Shown piece after piece: positions 28,039 to 37,651 of a stretch of 64,000 bases of DNA; the first letter of the stretch is position 1, and each line of letters starts with the position of its first letter. Position numbers and translations under genes: made by a program. This stretch comes from UBA1413 sp037447215 (GTDB lineage Bacteria; Bacteroidota; Bacteroidia; Bacteroidales; Prolixibacteraceae). Under the pieces are notes generated by a model, which ran no database searches, was not told the DNA's origin, and saw only the letters and a program-made list of their open reading frames with translations. The stretch lies in contig JBBIHB010000017.1 in the NCBI GenBank assembly GCA_037447215.1, positions 1-64,000 of the forward strand, read 5' to 3'.

Positions 28039-29229
28039 TTACTTTATCAACCCTAAGTTTTTTCCCACTTTAATAAAAGCTGCGACAGTTTTATCAACTT
28101 GCTCAAAAGTATGCGCTGCTGAAAGCTGCACCCTTATGCGTGCTTTCCCGCGAGGAACAACCGGGAATACAAACCCGATAACATAAACACCCTCTTTGAG
28201 CAGTTCATCGGCGAACCGGATAGCCATGGGTTCGTCGTAGATCATCACTGGGACTATTGCAGTATCGCCTTTTACCAGGTCGAACCCTGCTTCTTCCATT
28301 TGACTGCGGAAACGGTTGGCATTCTGCATCACCTTGTGTTGAAGGTTGGTGTTCCGGCTCAGCATTTCAATGGCTTTCATTGTTGCCCCTACCGTTGCCG
28401 GGGCAAGGGTATTGCTGAACAGGTAAGGCCGTGACCGTTGCCTGAGCATCTCAATAATTTCGGCCCTGCCCGAAGTACAGCCTCCGTTGCCTCCACCCAT
28501 TGCTTTCCCGAATGTGGTTGTAATCATGTCGATTTTTCCCATCAGGCCAAAATGCTCGGCGGTACCTCGACCGGTATCGCCGATATATCCGGTTGCATGT
28601 GAATCGTCAACCATTACCAACGCATCATATTTTTCACAGAGTTCAACAATCTCAGGGAGTTTACAAATATCGCCATCCATCGAAAATACGCCGTCGGTTA
28701 CTACTATCCTGTATTTTGCAGATTGCGAATCCTGAAGACATTTTTCGAGTTCTTCCATTTTGGAGTGCTTATAGCGGAACCGCTGTGCTTTGCAAAGCCT
28801 GATTCCGTCGATGATGGAAGCGTGGTTCAGTTCGTCAGAAATTATTGCGCTGTCCTCACCAAACAGGGGTTCAAAAACGCCACCATTGGCATCGAAAGCA
28901 GCACAATAGAGAATGGTGTCTTCAGTTCCAAGAAATCCGGAAATCTTTTTTTCAAGTTCTTTATGAATCTGCTGTGTGCCGCAGATAAAGCGTACTGAAG
29001 AGAGGCCAAAACCCCACTGGTTCATTATATCCTGCGAGGCTTTTACTATTTCAGGATGATTGGCCAGACCCAGATAGTTGTTGGCACAAAAGTTCAGGGC
29101 TGTTTCACCCGTTTGCAAGGTAATTTCAGCCCCCTGTGCCGAAGTGATTATCCGTTCAGTTTTGTAAAGTCCCTGCTCTTTCAATTCCTGAAGTGTTTTT
29201 CGGAGGTCATCTTTAATTTTTCCGTACAT
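28039..29229 (-). CDS. kbl: Glycine C-acetyltransferase (2-amino-3-ketobutyrate CoA ligase)
   Basis: PLP enzyme of threonine breakdown that cleaves 2-amino-3-oxobutyrate with CoA to glycine and acetyl-CoA. It belongs to the alpha-oxoamine synthase group: NFCANNYLGLANHPEI at the N-terminus, VDDSHATGYIGDTGRGTAEH, and the PLP lysine near residue 242 in TTTFGKAMGGGNGG. I begin at 29229 (MYGKIKDDL), giving 396 residues, the usual Kbl length; the frame to 29262 adds eleven basic residues. No threonine dehydrogenase gene is adjacent. The close relatives KAS-type serine palmitoyltransferase or BioF are less likely because the start and the GFVFPVVPRGKARIRVQ end match Kbl. Confidence 0.93.
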   Translation of the reverse strand: MYGKIKDDLRKTLQELKEQGLYKTERIITSAQGAEITLQTGETALNFCANNYLGLANHPEIVKASQDIMNQWGFGLSSVRFICGTQQIHKELEKKISGFLGTEDTILYCAAFDANGGVFEPLFGEDSAIISDELNHASIIDGIRLCKAQRFRYKHSKMEELEKCLQDSQSAKYRIVVTDGVFSMDGDICKLPEIVELCEKYDALVMVDDSHATGYIGDTGRGTAEHFGLMGKIDMITTTFGKAMGGGNGGCTSGRAEIIEMLRQRSRPYLFSNTLAPATVGATMKAIEMLSRNTNLQHKVMQNANRFRSQMEEAGFDLVKGDTAIVPVMIYDEPMAIRFADELLKEGVYVIGFVFPVVPRGKARIRVQLSAAHTFEQVDKTVAAFIKVGKNLGLIK

Positions 29230-29341
29230 GTTGCAAGCTTTTTGTGTTTTTCGTCTTGACAAAATAACAAAATCAAAACGAAAATCAAGCTGACAAAGTA
29301 CAGGGAAATCCTATCGGTTATGATATTCCTTGTATCAATTA

Positions 29342-31243
29342 TTATTGTTTCAAAGCTTCAATATAGCGTTGATTTACTTCAATCCCCAAAGCCTGAGCCT
29401 GCTGGATGTCGCGAAGGGCACCCGCCTTGTCGCCCATTTTGTTGAGCAGGAAAGAGCGGTTCTGCCAAAATACCCCTTGCGAAGGATTGATCTGAACAGC
29501 CCGGTTAAGATCAGCCAATGCTTCCTGGTTGCGGTTTAGCTTGTTGAAACATAGCGAACGAAGGTTAAGCATATCGGCATCATTGGGTTTATAAAGTAAA
29601 TAAGAGTTAATGTCCTCAGTTGCTTTTTCGAAATTGTTCAATGAATACCAGATCAGCGCGCGGTTCGATAAAGCGTTGATATTTGCCGGGTCAATTTCGA
29701 GCGCTTTAACCAGATCGGCCAATGCAGCATCGAAGTTGCCTTTGGCTGCATATGCAGCGCCCCGGTTGCCGAGGGCTTCCACATACCTGTCGTTTAGTTC
29801 GATCGAACGGTTGAAATCCTTCAGCGCTTCATCGATCCGGCCTAGGTCAAACAGGGCTTTTCCCCTGTTGCTGAATGTGTTAAAACTTTCAGGATTAATT
29901 TCAATTGCCTTATCGTATGCTGCAATAGCCTTGTCGTATTGGTTCATTTCTCTGTAATACCGCCCCATATTATTGTGTGCCACAGCCACGCGAGGGTATT
30001 TACTGATTACATCGGTAAACAATGTTTCTGTATTTTTCCACACTTTCACACGTGAATGTGCCAATACCGAAAGTGAAATGAGATAAATAATTCCTATTGA
30101 ATAAAGAATTTTGCTCCAACTGGGGGGAACCCATTTCTCGGCCAGGATGACATAAACGAAAAATAGTCCGGAGTAACCTACATAAGTGAACCGGTCGGCA
30201 AGATATCCCTGTCCTGCCCCTACAACCTGCAAAACGAAAATGACATTTACAAGGAAAAACAATGATCCGAAAATCACTTCTGAGCGTATCTGCCTGATTT
30301 TGGTAATCCCCCAGGCCAGCAGGATTATTGCGGGCAGGCTTAAGTAATGAATTGCTGAAAGCTTTGCAGGGAAAGGATAAATTGCCGACATTTCGTAGGG
30401 GAATACCGATTTTATAAGATATACAGCAAGGGAATAACTACCCACAAATATCCTTTGGTAAACCGGTAAAAGGGTTCCTGTATCAAGGCTCCCTTCTTGT
30501 TTCAAAAAATATATCCCGGCCACACCTGTGATAAGCGATAATATAAAAAATGGGACTTTATTCCATACTTGACTGATCCTGAATTTTTTATCGTAAAAAT
30601 AATCAATGAGGATGAGCGAAAGGGGAAGCGAAACGGCCTGAATTTTTGACAGTAGTGATAATATGAAAGCGGCCAGGGCGCCAATGTACCACCCCGGATT
30701 TCCTGATTCCCTGAACTTTAAATACAATAGTATGGAAAAAAAATAGAACAGTGTATATAACATATCTTTTCGTTCCGTTATCCAGGCAACCGATTCGACC
30801 CGCATGGGGTGTATGCCAAATAAAATTGTTACTAAAGCAGTTACAAACAGGCTCATACCCATCTTTTTCAGGATTAAAAACAATAGCAGGGTACAAATCA
30901 TATGTAAAAGGATATTGTTGGTGTGAAAAACCTTTGGATTCAGCCCGGAATAATGGTGTTCAGCTGCAAATGAAAGGGTGGTCAGGGGGGTATATCCACC
31001 AATTACGGTAGTGGTAAACATATTCTTTACACTTTCAGGGTTCAGGTTTTGAACATTCCTGTTTTGCGTAACATTAACATCGTCGTCCCAATTTACAAAA
31101 TCAAAATTTATGGCGGGTGAAAAAACCATAAAGGTTAAAATGAGGATTGCGCCCAGTAATAGCCATTCCAGTTTGGAGGAAAACCCATTATGAACCGGTG
31201 ATTTTTCCGGTGGTTTTCTTTTTGTGCCTTTTGGTCGTGTCAT
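29342..31243 (-). CDS. Polytopic membrane protein with C-terminal TPR repeats
   Basis: Inner-membrane protein with two halves. The N-terminal 400 residues hold about ten hydrophobic helices and an early loop (NFDFVNWDDDVNVTQN) like that of GT-C fold glycosyltransferases and eukaryotic TMTC proteins; ILFGIHPMRVESVAWITERKD is the other conserved block. From about residue 420 come six or seven tetratricopeptide repeats (NNMGRYYREMNQYDKAIAAY, NRGKALFDLGRIDEALKDF and so on), which should lie in the periplasm and bind proteins. The TMTC likeness suggests lipid-linked sugar transfer (O-mannosylation type), and O-glycosylation is known in Bacteroidota, but this is inference. It is divergent from gltX. 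Confidence 0.82.
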   Translation of the reverse strand: MTRPKGTKRKPPEKSPVHNGFSSKLEWLLLGAILILTFMVFSPAINFDFVNWDDDVNVTQNRNVQNLNPESVKNMFTTTVIGGYTPLTTLSFAAEHHYSGLNPKVFHTNNILLHMICTLLLFLILKKMGMSLFVTALVTILFGIHPMRVESVAWITERKDMLYTLFYFFSILLYLKFRESGNPGWYIGALAAFILSLLSKIQAVSLPLSLILIDYFYDKKFRISQVWNKVPFFILSLITGVAGIYFLKQEGSLDTGTLLPVYQRIFVGSYSLAVYLIKSVFPYEMSAIYPFPAKLSAIHYLSLPAIILLAWGITKIRQIRSEVIFGSLFFLVNVIFVLQVVGAGQGYLADRFTYVGYSGLFFVYVILAEKWVPPSWSKILYSIGIIYLISLSVLAHSRVKVWKNTETLFTDVISKYPRVAVAHNNMGRYYREMNQYDKAIAAYDKAIEINPESFNTFSNRGKALFDLGRIDEALKDFNRSIELNDRYVEALGNRGAAYAAKGNFDAALADLVKALEIDPANINALSNRALIWYSLNNFEKATEDINSYLLYKPNDADMLNLRSLCFNKLNRNQEALADLNRAVQINPSQGVFWQNRSFLLNKMGDKAGALRDIQQAQALGIEVNQRYIEALKQ

Positions 31244-31427
31244 GTTTTCAGAATTAAATTATTCAGTTGTTCAATGGGTTAAAAGTAAATATTTGCGGAC
31301 TACAATCAAAATTCAATTTTTTGGCAAATCTTTTCCTTCATTTATTTATCCTTTACTTTAGTCATTGCCCCGGCTATTGAAGTATTCTGTTGCTTTCATT
31401 CTGAAAAATTGGTTAGCCATAAATTCC

Positions 31428-31435
31428 TATCTTTG
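31428..31435 (+). promoter_or_regulatory. Putative -7 element for gltX
   Basis: TATCTTTG, 20 bp before the gltX start codon, matches the Bacteroidota -7 consensus TAnnTTTG. A TTG lies 16 bp upstream, closer than the usual 19, so only the -7 half is convincing. Confidence 0.45.
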
Positions 31436-31454
31436 TGGCCAAATTAAATATAGA

Positions 31455-32984
31455 ATGACAGAAAGAAAAATACGTGTCAGGTTTGCACCAAGTCCCACAG
31501 GGCCCCTTCATATGGGAGGTGTTCGGACAGCCTTGTTTAATTATCTTTTTGCAAAACATCACGGTGGCGATTTTCTGCTCCGTATTGAAGATACCGATCA
31601 ATCGCGATATGTTCCGGGAGCTGAGGAATATATTGTGGAAAGCCTAAAGTGGTGTGGTCTTATACCTGATGAAGGCCCTGGATTTGGAGGAAACTACGGC
31701 CCATACCGTCAGAGTGAACGCAAGGAGCTATATGCAGGTTATGCACAGCAACTTATTGATAATGGCTGGGCTTATTATGCCTTTGATACCCCGGAAAACC
31801 TCGACCGGCTAAGAGCAGAAGCCGAAACCGATGGACAGGTTTTTTCCTACAGCCAGCACACCCGCATGTCGCTCTGTAATTCATTATCGTTAAGCGTCGC
31901 TGAAGTCGAAGCACGATTAAAAAATGGAGATACCTATGCTATCCGTTTCAAAATGCCAGAAGCCCTTGAAGTTACCGAAGAGGATATGATACGTGGAAGT
32001 GTAACCTTTAACACCCGTGAACTGGACGATAAAGTATTGTTTAAGTCGGATGGGATGCCAACTTACCACCTTGCCAATGTTGTGGACGACCACTTGATGG
32101 AGATCAGCCACGTAATCCGCGGCGAAGAGTGGCTGCCATCCATGCCTTTGCATATTCTGCTCTACCGGGCTTTTGGATGGGAAAAATCCAAACCCCGGTT
32201 TGCCCACTTACCTCTGATTCTGAAACCTCAGGGGAAAGGCAAATTGAGCAAACGAGATGGTGATAAACTTGGTTTTCCTGTTTTTCCGTTGCAATGGAAA
32301 GACCCAGAAACAGGTGAAACATCAAGGGGTTATCGCGAAGATGGATATTTTTCCGAGGCCTTCCTCAATATACTTGCCTTACTTGGATGGAATCCTGGCA
32401 CAGAACAGGAAATCTTTTCATTATCAGAATTATCCGAAATTTTTAGTTTAGAAAGGGTGGTTAAATCGGGTTCACGTTTTGACCCCGAAAAAGCACGTTG
32501 GTTCAACCGGAGCTATTTGCAAATGAAACCGGCTGCTGAAGTGGCATTATTGTTCCGTCCGGTTTTATCTGAGAAAGGCATTGATTTGCCTGATTTTAAA
32601 ATTGTTTCCATAATTGAAGAAATAAAAGACCGGTGCGATTTTGTGGCCGATATCTGGGAACATGGTTATTATTTCTTTGAAGCTCCAACAGAGTACGATG
32701 AAAAAACCATTGCAAAAAGGTGGAAAACCGAAACCCCTGAGCAGATGGACGCAATTGCCGATCTTTTTGGAACCATTGAAACATGGGAAGCTTTAAGCAT
32801 CAAGGATCATTTTTCAACATATATGAACCATAAAGGTTGGAATTTTGGTATGGTGATGAATCCTCTCCGGCTTTGCTTGGTGGGTGGAAACATGGGGCCT
32901 GATTTGTTCCGGATATGCGAACTTTTGGGTAAAGACGAAACCATCAACAGGATACGAAAAGCAATTGAAAGGAAAAAGGTCTGA
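31455..32984 (+). CDS. gltX: Glutamyl-tRNA synthetase
   Basis: Class I aminoacyl-tRNA synthetase that charges tRNA-Glu. The HIGH-equivalent motif is PSPTGPLHMGG (residues 13-22) and the KMSKS-equivalent is KLSKRDGDKLGF near 262. I start at 31455 (MTERKIRVRF), because the frame from 31365 adds 30 residues that do not resemble the family and because the putative promoter lies between the two starts. Length is then 509 residues, as expected for a bacterial GluRS. No separate GlnRS is visible here, so whether it is discriminating cannot be judged. It is followed by uvrA after 50 bp on the same strand. Confidence 0.97.
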   Translation: MTERKIRVRFAPSPTGPLHMGGVRTALFNYLFAKHHGGDFLLRIEDTDQSRYVPGAEEYIVESLKWCGLIPDEGPGFGGNYGPYRQSERKELYAGYAQQLIDNGWAYYAFDTPENLDRLRAEAETDGQVFSYSQHTRMSLCNSLSLSVAEVEARLKNGDTYAIRFKMPEALEVTEEDMIRGSVTFNTRELDDKVLFKSDGMPTYHLANVVDDHLMEISHVIRGEEWLPSMPLHILLYRAFGWEKSKPRFAHLPLILKPQGKGKLSKRDGDKLGFPVFPLQWKDPETGETSRGYREDGYFSEAFLNILALLGWNPGTEQEIFSLSELSEIFSLERVVKSGSRFDPEKARWFNRSYLQMKPAAEVALLFRPVLSEKGIDLPDFKIVSIIEEIKDRCDFVADIWEHGYYFFEAPTEYDEKTIAKRWKTETPEQMDAIADLFGTIETWEALSIKDHFSTYMNHKGWNFGMVMNPLRLCLVGGNMGPDLFRICELLGKDETINRIRKAIERKKV

Positions 32985-33034
32985 TAATACGCTTTGATAT
33001 TGTTTCTTCTTTGAATTTATTAACATGAATTAGT

Positions 33035-35917
33035 ATGAAGGATTTTCATATTGATATACTCGAAATTGATCATGATATTGATTTTGAAGAAGATAATAAG
33101 GTTGTGGTACAGGGTGCAAGGGTACACAACCTGCAAAATATAGATGTTGAAATCCCCCGGAATAAACTTACAGTAATTACCGGATTAAGCGGAAGCGGGA
33201 AATCCTCCCTGGCTTTCGATACCATTTATGCCGAAGGACAACGTCGTTATATTGAAACTTTTTCGGCCTATGCCCGCTCTTTTCTTGGTAATATGGAGCG
33301 TCCTGACGTGGATAAAATAACCGGCTTGAGCCCCGTAATTTCGATAGAACAAAAAGTTACCAGCCGCAATCCTCGTTCCACCGTTGGTACGATAACCGAA
33401 ATTTATGATTTTCTCCGGCTTTTATATGCAAGGGCTGCTGAAGCATTTTCATATAATACGGGCGAAAAAATGGTCAAATACACCGAAGAGAAAATCCTCC
33501 AATTGATAAAGGAGAAATTTTCAGGACGGAAAATCCATATTTTGGCACCGCAGGTCAGAGGAAGGAAAGGCCACTACAGGGAATTGTTCGAACAAATGCG
33601 CCGCAAAGGGTTCCTTTATGCAAGGGTCGATGGCGAAATAATAGAACTCACCCATGGGTTCAAGGTTGACAGGTACAAAAACCATTTTATCGAAATGATG
33701 ATTGATAAACTGGTTGTGGATGAAGCCTCTGACAAAAGATTGAAAGATAGCGTCCACACCGCTATGGTTCAGGGCCATGGTATAACTATGATACTCGATC
33801 ATGAATCGGGAGAGGTTAAATATTACAGCAGGCAACTGATGTGTCCTACTTCAGGGATTTCTTATGCCGAGCCTGCCCCGCACAATTTCTCGTTTAATTC
33901 TCCTCAAGGTGCATGCCCAAAGTGTAACGGACTTGGACGTATAGCAGAGATCGACCTTGATAAAATTATACCCGATCGGAGCCTGTGCATTGCTAAAGGA
34001 GGAATAGCGCCACTTGGGCCACAGAAAAATTCATTGATTTGGTGGCAAATTGAAGCTTTGGGCGAAAAATACGACTTCGACCTGAAAACACCTTTAAGTG
34101 ATATACCCGACGAAGGATTAGATGCTGTATTGTATGGAACAACAGAACGGATACAGCTGAAGAATACACCATTGGGTGCAAGCCTGAATTATCTGATGAC
34201 TTACGAAGGATTGGTAAAATACATAGAAAGTCAGCGTGAGGATAATCCGGCGAAGAAAGCACAAAAATGGGCCAACCAATTTGTAAAAACAATAGCCTGT
34301 CCTGAATGTAATGGGATGCGGCTTAAAAGGGAAGCCCTCTGGTTTAAAATCGACGATAAAAATATAGCCGAACTGTCGCATATGGACCTGGCCGAACTAT
34401 ACAAATGGTTCGAAACACTTGATGATCGGATCAGCGGGCGGCAACAAAAGATAGCCCGGGAGGTAATTAAGGAAATCCGTGACCGGCTTGGCTTTATGCT
34501 CAATGTTGGATTGGATTACCTTGCCCTCGACAGGCCGACAAGTAGTTTATCGGGTGGCGAATCACAACGGATCAGACTGGCAACACAGATTGGTTCACAA
34601 CTGGTTAACGTTTTGTATATCCTCGATGAGCCAAGCATCGGGCTTCACCATCGCGACAACCTAAGACTGATTCATGCCCTGGAACAACTTCGCAATACGG
34701 GGAATACCGTAATTGTGGTGGAACATGATAAGGAGATGATGCTGCATGCCGATTACCTGGTCGATATGGGACCTTATGCCGGAAGGCATGGCGGCGAGGT
34801 AGTAGCTGCCGGAATACCCTCAGAAGTGATGAACCGTTATACTTTAACGGCCGACTACCTGGCCGGGCGAAGGGCAATTGATGTCCCTAAGGTCCGACGA
34901 TCAGGGAATGGTAAATGGCTGAGGTTAACCGGTTGTAAAGGAAACAATCTGAAAGGGGTTACACTTGAAATACCATTGGGCAAATTGGTTTGTGTGACCG
35001 GTGTTTCAGGAAGCGGTAAATCAACCCTGATCAATGAAACGCTTCAGCCTTTGCTGAGTCAGCATTTCTATAATTCGGTAGCCGATCCGCTTCCATACGA
35101 AAAAGTGGAAGGTTTAGGGCATATCGATAAGGTGGTAGAGGTTGATCAGTCGCCAATCGGGCGAACCCCTCGTTCTAATCCTGTAACCTATACCGGTGTA
35201 TTTTCAGATATCCGAACCTTATTCACCCAACTGCCCGAATCAAAAATCAGGGGGTACCAACCCGGCAGGTTTTCGTTTAATGTTAAGGGCGGACGATGTG
35301 AGGAATGTCAGGGAGCCGGAATGAAGGTCATTGAAATGAACTTTCTGCCCGATGTATATGTGCATTGTGATAATTGTAACGGCAAACGTTATAACCGCGA
35401 AACACTTGAAGTACGGTACAAAGGAAAATCCATATCTGATGTTCTTGATATGACCATTAACCAGGGAGTCGAATTTTTTGAAAGTATTCCATCTATCTCT
35501 CAAAAACTTAAAACATTACAGGAAGTAGGTTTAGGGTATATAACCCTTGGTCAGTCATCGACAACCCTTTCGGGAGGTGAGTCTCAACGCCTAAAACTAT
35601 CAGCCGAATTGTCGAAACGAGACACGGGAAAAACCCTTTATATTCTTGATGAACCAACTACAGGACTCCATTTTGAAGATATCAGGGTATTGCTCGAAGC
35701 AATTAACAAGCTGGTTGACAAAGGAAATACAGTGGTAGTAATCGAACATAACCTCGACGTGATAAAATCAGCCGACCATATAATCGATCTTGGGCCCGAA
35801 GGAGGTAGGGAGGGAGGTCAGATACTCTGCACCGGAACCCCTGAAGAAATTGCCTGTGCCAAAGGTTCTTACACAGCTGTTTTTCTGAAAGAAGAGTTGA
35901 ATTTGGATATGGTTTAA
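33035..35917 (+). CDS. uvrA: Excinuclease ABC subunit A
   Basis: ATPase that scans DNA for bulky lesions and loads UvrB in nucleotide excision repair. Two ABC ATPase units are complete: Walker A motifs GLSGSGKSS (residues 50-58) and GVSGSGKST (about 656-664), and signatures SSLSGGESQRI and TTLSGGESQRL. The second zinc module is canonical (CEECQGAG near 753, CDNCNG near 777). The first keeps the distal CPKCNGLG pair, but its proximal side reads CPTSG instead of CPxCG, so one ligand is replaced, a variation I believe common in this phylum. Length 960 residues is normal, with an extra N-terminal acidic segment (residues 1-25). Confidence 0.97.
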   Translation: MKDFHIDILEIDHDIDFEEDNKVVVQGARVHNLQNIDVEIPRNKLTVITGLSGSGKSSLAFDTIYAEGQRRYIETFSAYARSFLGNMERPDVDKITGLSPVISIEQKVTSRNPRSTVGTITEIYDFLRLLYARAAEAFSYNTGEKMVKYTEEKILQLIKEKFSGRKIHILAPQVRGRKGHYRELFEQMRRKGFLYARVDGEIIELTHGFKVDRYKNHFIEMMIDKLVVDEASDKRLKDSVHTAMVQGHGITMILDHESGEVKYYSRQLMCPTSGISYAEPAPHNFSFNSPQGACPKCNGLGRIAEIDLDKIIPDRSLCIAKGGIAPLGPQKNSLIWWQIEALGEKYDFDLKTPLSDIPDEGLDAVLYGTTERIQLKNTPLGASLNYLMTYEGLVKYIESQREDNPAKKAQKWANQFVKTIACPECNGMRLKREALWFKIDDKNIAELSHMDLAELYKWFETLDDRISGRQQKIAREVIKEIRDRLGFMLNVGLDYLALDRPTSSLSGGESQRIRLATQIGSQLVNVLYILDEPSIGLHHRDNLRLIHALEQLRNTGNTVIVVEHDKEMMLHADYLVDMGPYAGRHGGEVVAAGIPSEVMNRYTLTADYLAGRRAIDVPKVRRSGNGKWLRLTGCKGNNLKGVTLEIPLGKLVCVTGVSGSGKSTLINETLQPLLSQHFYNSVADPLPYEKVEGLGHIDKVVEVDQSPIGRTPRSNPVTYTGVFSDIRTLFTQLPESKIRGYQPGRFSFNVKGGRCEECQGAGMKVIEMNFLPDVYVHCDNCNGKRYNRETLEVRYKGKSISDVLDMTINQGVEFFESIPSISQKLKTLQEVGLGYITLGQSSTTLSGGESQRLKLSAELSKRDTGKTLYILDEPTTGLHFEDIRVLLEAINKLVDKGNTVVVIEHNLDVIKSADHIIDLGPEGGREGGQILCTGTPEEIACAKGSYTAVFLKEELNLDMV

Positions 35918-35968
35918 TTCTATAATTGGTGATCTTATAGGTTTTTAAAAATACATATTATCAGATAT

Positions 35969-37633
35969 ATGAAACAGGTTGAAATATTTTGCAGAAACAC
36001 CGGGAAAAAATGCTCATATCCATTAGGAATTACCCTTGCTGAAATTGCCAAAGACCAGGATGTCAAGCTGAGAACACATGTTTGCGGGGCATTGGTAAAT
36101 AATAAATTGAAAGAACTTTCCTTTACAGTAATCAAGTCAAAGACCATCGAATTTGTGGATATGATCCATCCGGATGGCCGAAGGATGTACATACGGTCGT
36201 TACTGTTTATTTTTTATGCAGCCGTTTATGAACTCTATCCTGAAGCAAATATGAGTGTTGAGCATGGCATTTCAAACGGTTATTATTCCGAAATGAGAGG
36301 ATTGGGCAAAGATTTGACCAACGACGATATTTTTGCCATTGAGCAGGCCATGAAAGAAATCATAACGAGGAATTATAATTTCGAAAAATTGGGACTTCCT
36401 ACTGAACAGGCAGTGACCCTGCTCCGGCAACAAGGCCTTAGCGGGAAAGCCCTTCTATTCGAACAGCAGGGAACACTATATACCTATCTTTATCGAATGA
36501 ACGGTCTTGTAAACTATTTTTATGGGCACTTGCTTCCTTCAACGGGCTACATTTCTAAATTCGGATTGGAATTGTATTATCAGGGGTTGTTGCTAAGGGT
36601 GCCGCATCCCGAAGATTATAAAACACTACAGGACTCATTAAGGCAGGATAAACTTTTCAGTGTATATCAGGAGCATAAAGACTGGGCTGAAATTTTGCAG
36701 GTTGCAACCATTGCCGAGTTAAATAGTTTCACTTTAAGCGGCAAAGGAGGTGATATTATAAAAATTTCAGAAGCATTACATGAAAAAAAGGTTGCCGAAA
36801 TAGCCAACCAGATCAGTCAGAGGCGTAATGAAGTAAGAATTGTTCTGGTTGCCGGCCCATCTTCCTCAGGAAAGACCACATTCAGTAAAAGGCTTGGGGT
36901 TCAGCTTGCCGTTAATGGTTTATGGCCACATCAGATTTCGCTCGACGATTATTTTGTTGATCGCGAGCATACGCCTAGGGACGAAAACGGTGAATACGAT
37001 TTTGAAGCTCTCGAAGCCATCGACATTGAATACTTCAATCATCAATTGGCCCAGCTTTTAAGCGGTGCCGAAGTTGAAATCCCAAAATTTAATTTCAAAA
37101 CGGGAGAACGTTATTTTGATGGGCATACTTTACAAATCAAACCGGGAAATATTCTCATAATTGAAGGGATTCATGGATTGAACCCCGGGCTTCTTCCCCA
37201 TATTGAGTCAAAACACACATATAAGATTTTCCTTTCAGCATTAACACAAGTATCAGTCGATGAACATACTCATATTTCCACTTCCGACACTCGTTTAATC
37301 AGGCGTATGATACGTGATAGCAAGTACCGGGGTTATACCGCCACCGAGACTATTAAGCGCTGGCCTTTGGTGAGAAAAGGAGAGGAGAGAAATATTTTTC
37401 CATACCAGGAAAATGCCGATGCAATGTTTAATTCGGCCACACTTTACGAATTGGCAGTATTGAAAAAATATGCTGAACCGCTTTTGCAATCTGTACCCGA
37501 AAACCGTGAAGAATATTCTGAATCAACACGGCTTCTAAAATTCCTTTCATATTTTAAACCTATGGACGACAGCGAAATACCGCCAACATCGTTGTTACGT
37601 GAGTTTTTAGGGGGGAGTAGTTTTAAGTATTGA
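35969..37633 (+). CDS. TGS/tRNA-synthetase-like domain fused to a nucleoside kinase
   Basis: Cytosolic fusion protein. Residues 1-60 form a TGS domain (MKQVEIFCRNTGKKCSYPLG), and about 75-280 resemble the second-additional and linker region of threonyl-tRNA synthetase (AVYELYPEANMSVEHGISNGYY). The C-terminal half is a P-loop kinase of the uridine kinase/phosphoribulokinase group: Walker A GPSSSGKTTFSKRLG (about residue 296), SLDDYFVDREHTPRD, and ILIIEGIHGLNPGLL. Proteins with this architecture are annotated as nucleoside kinase in Bacteroidetes, Firmicutes and Thermotogae; a uridine or cytidine substrate is inferred. It is 51 bp after uvrA and probably shares its mRNA. Confidence 0.9.
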   Translation: MKQVEIFCRNTGKKCSYPLGITLAEIAKDQDVKLRTHVCGALVNNKLKELSFTVIKSKTIEFVDMIHPDGRRMYIRSLLFIFYAAVYELYPEANMSVEHGISNGYYSEMRGLGKDLTNDDIFAIEQAMKEIITRNYNFEKLGLPTEQAVTLLRQQGLSGKALLFEQQGTLYTYLYRMNGLVNYFYGHLLPSTGYISKFGLELYYQGLLLRVPHPEDYKTLQDSLRQDKLFSVYQEHKDWAEILQVATIAELNSFTLSGKGGDIIKISEALHEKKVAEIANQISQRRNEVRIVLVAGPSSSGKTTFSKRLGVQLAVNGLWPHQISLDDYFVDREHTPRDENGEYDFEALEAIDIEYFNHQLAQLLSGAEVEIPKFNFKTGERYFDGHTLQIKPGNILIIEGIHGLNPGLLPHIESKHTYKIFLSALTQVSVDEHTHISTSDTRLIRRMIRDSKYRGYTATETIKRWPLVRKGEERNIFPYQENADAMFNSATLYELAVLKKYAEPLLQSVPENREEYSESTRLLKFLSYFKPMDDSEIPPTSLLREFLGGSSFKY

Positions 37634-37651
37634 TACAGGTTGTTCTTGAAT

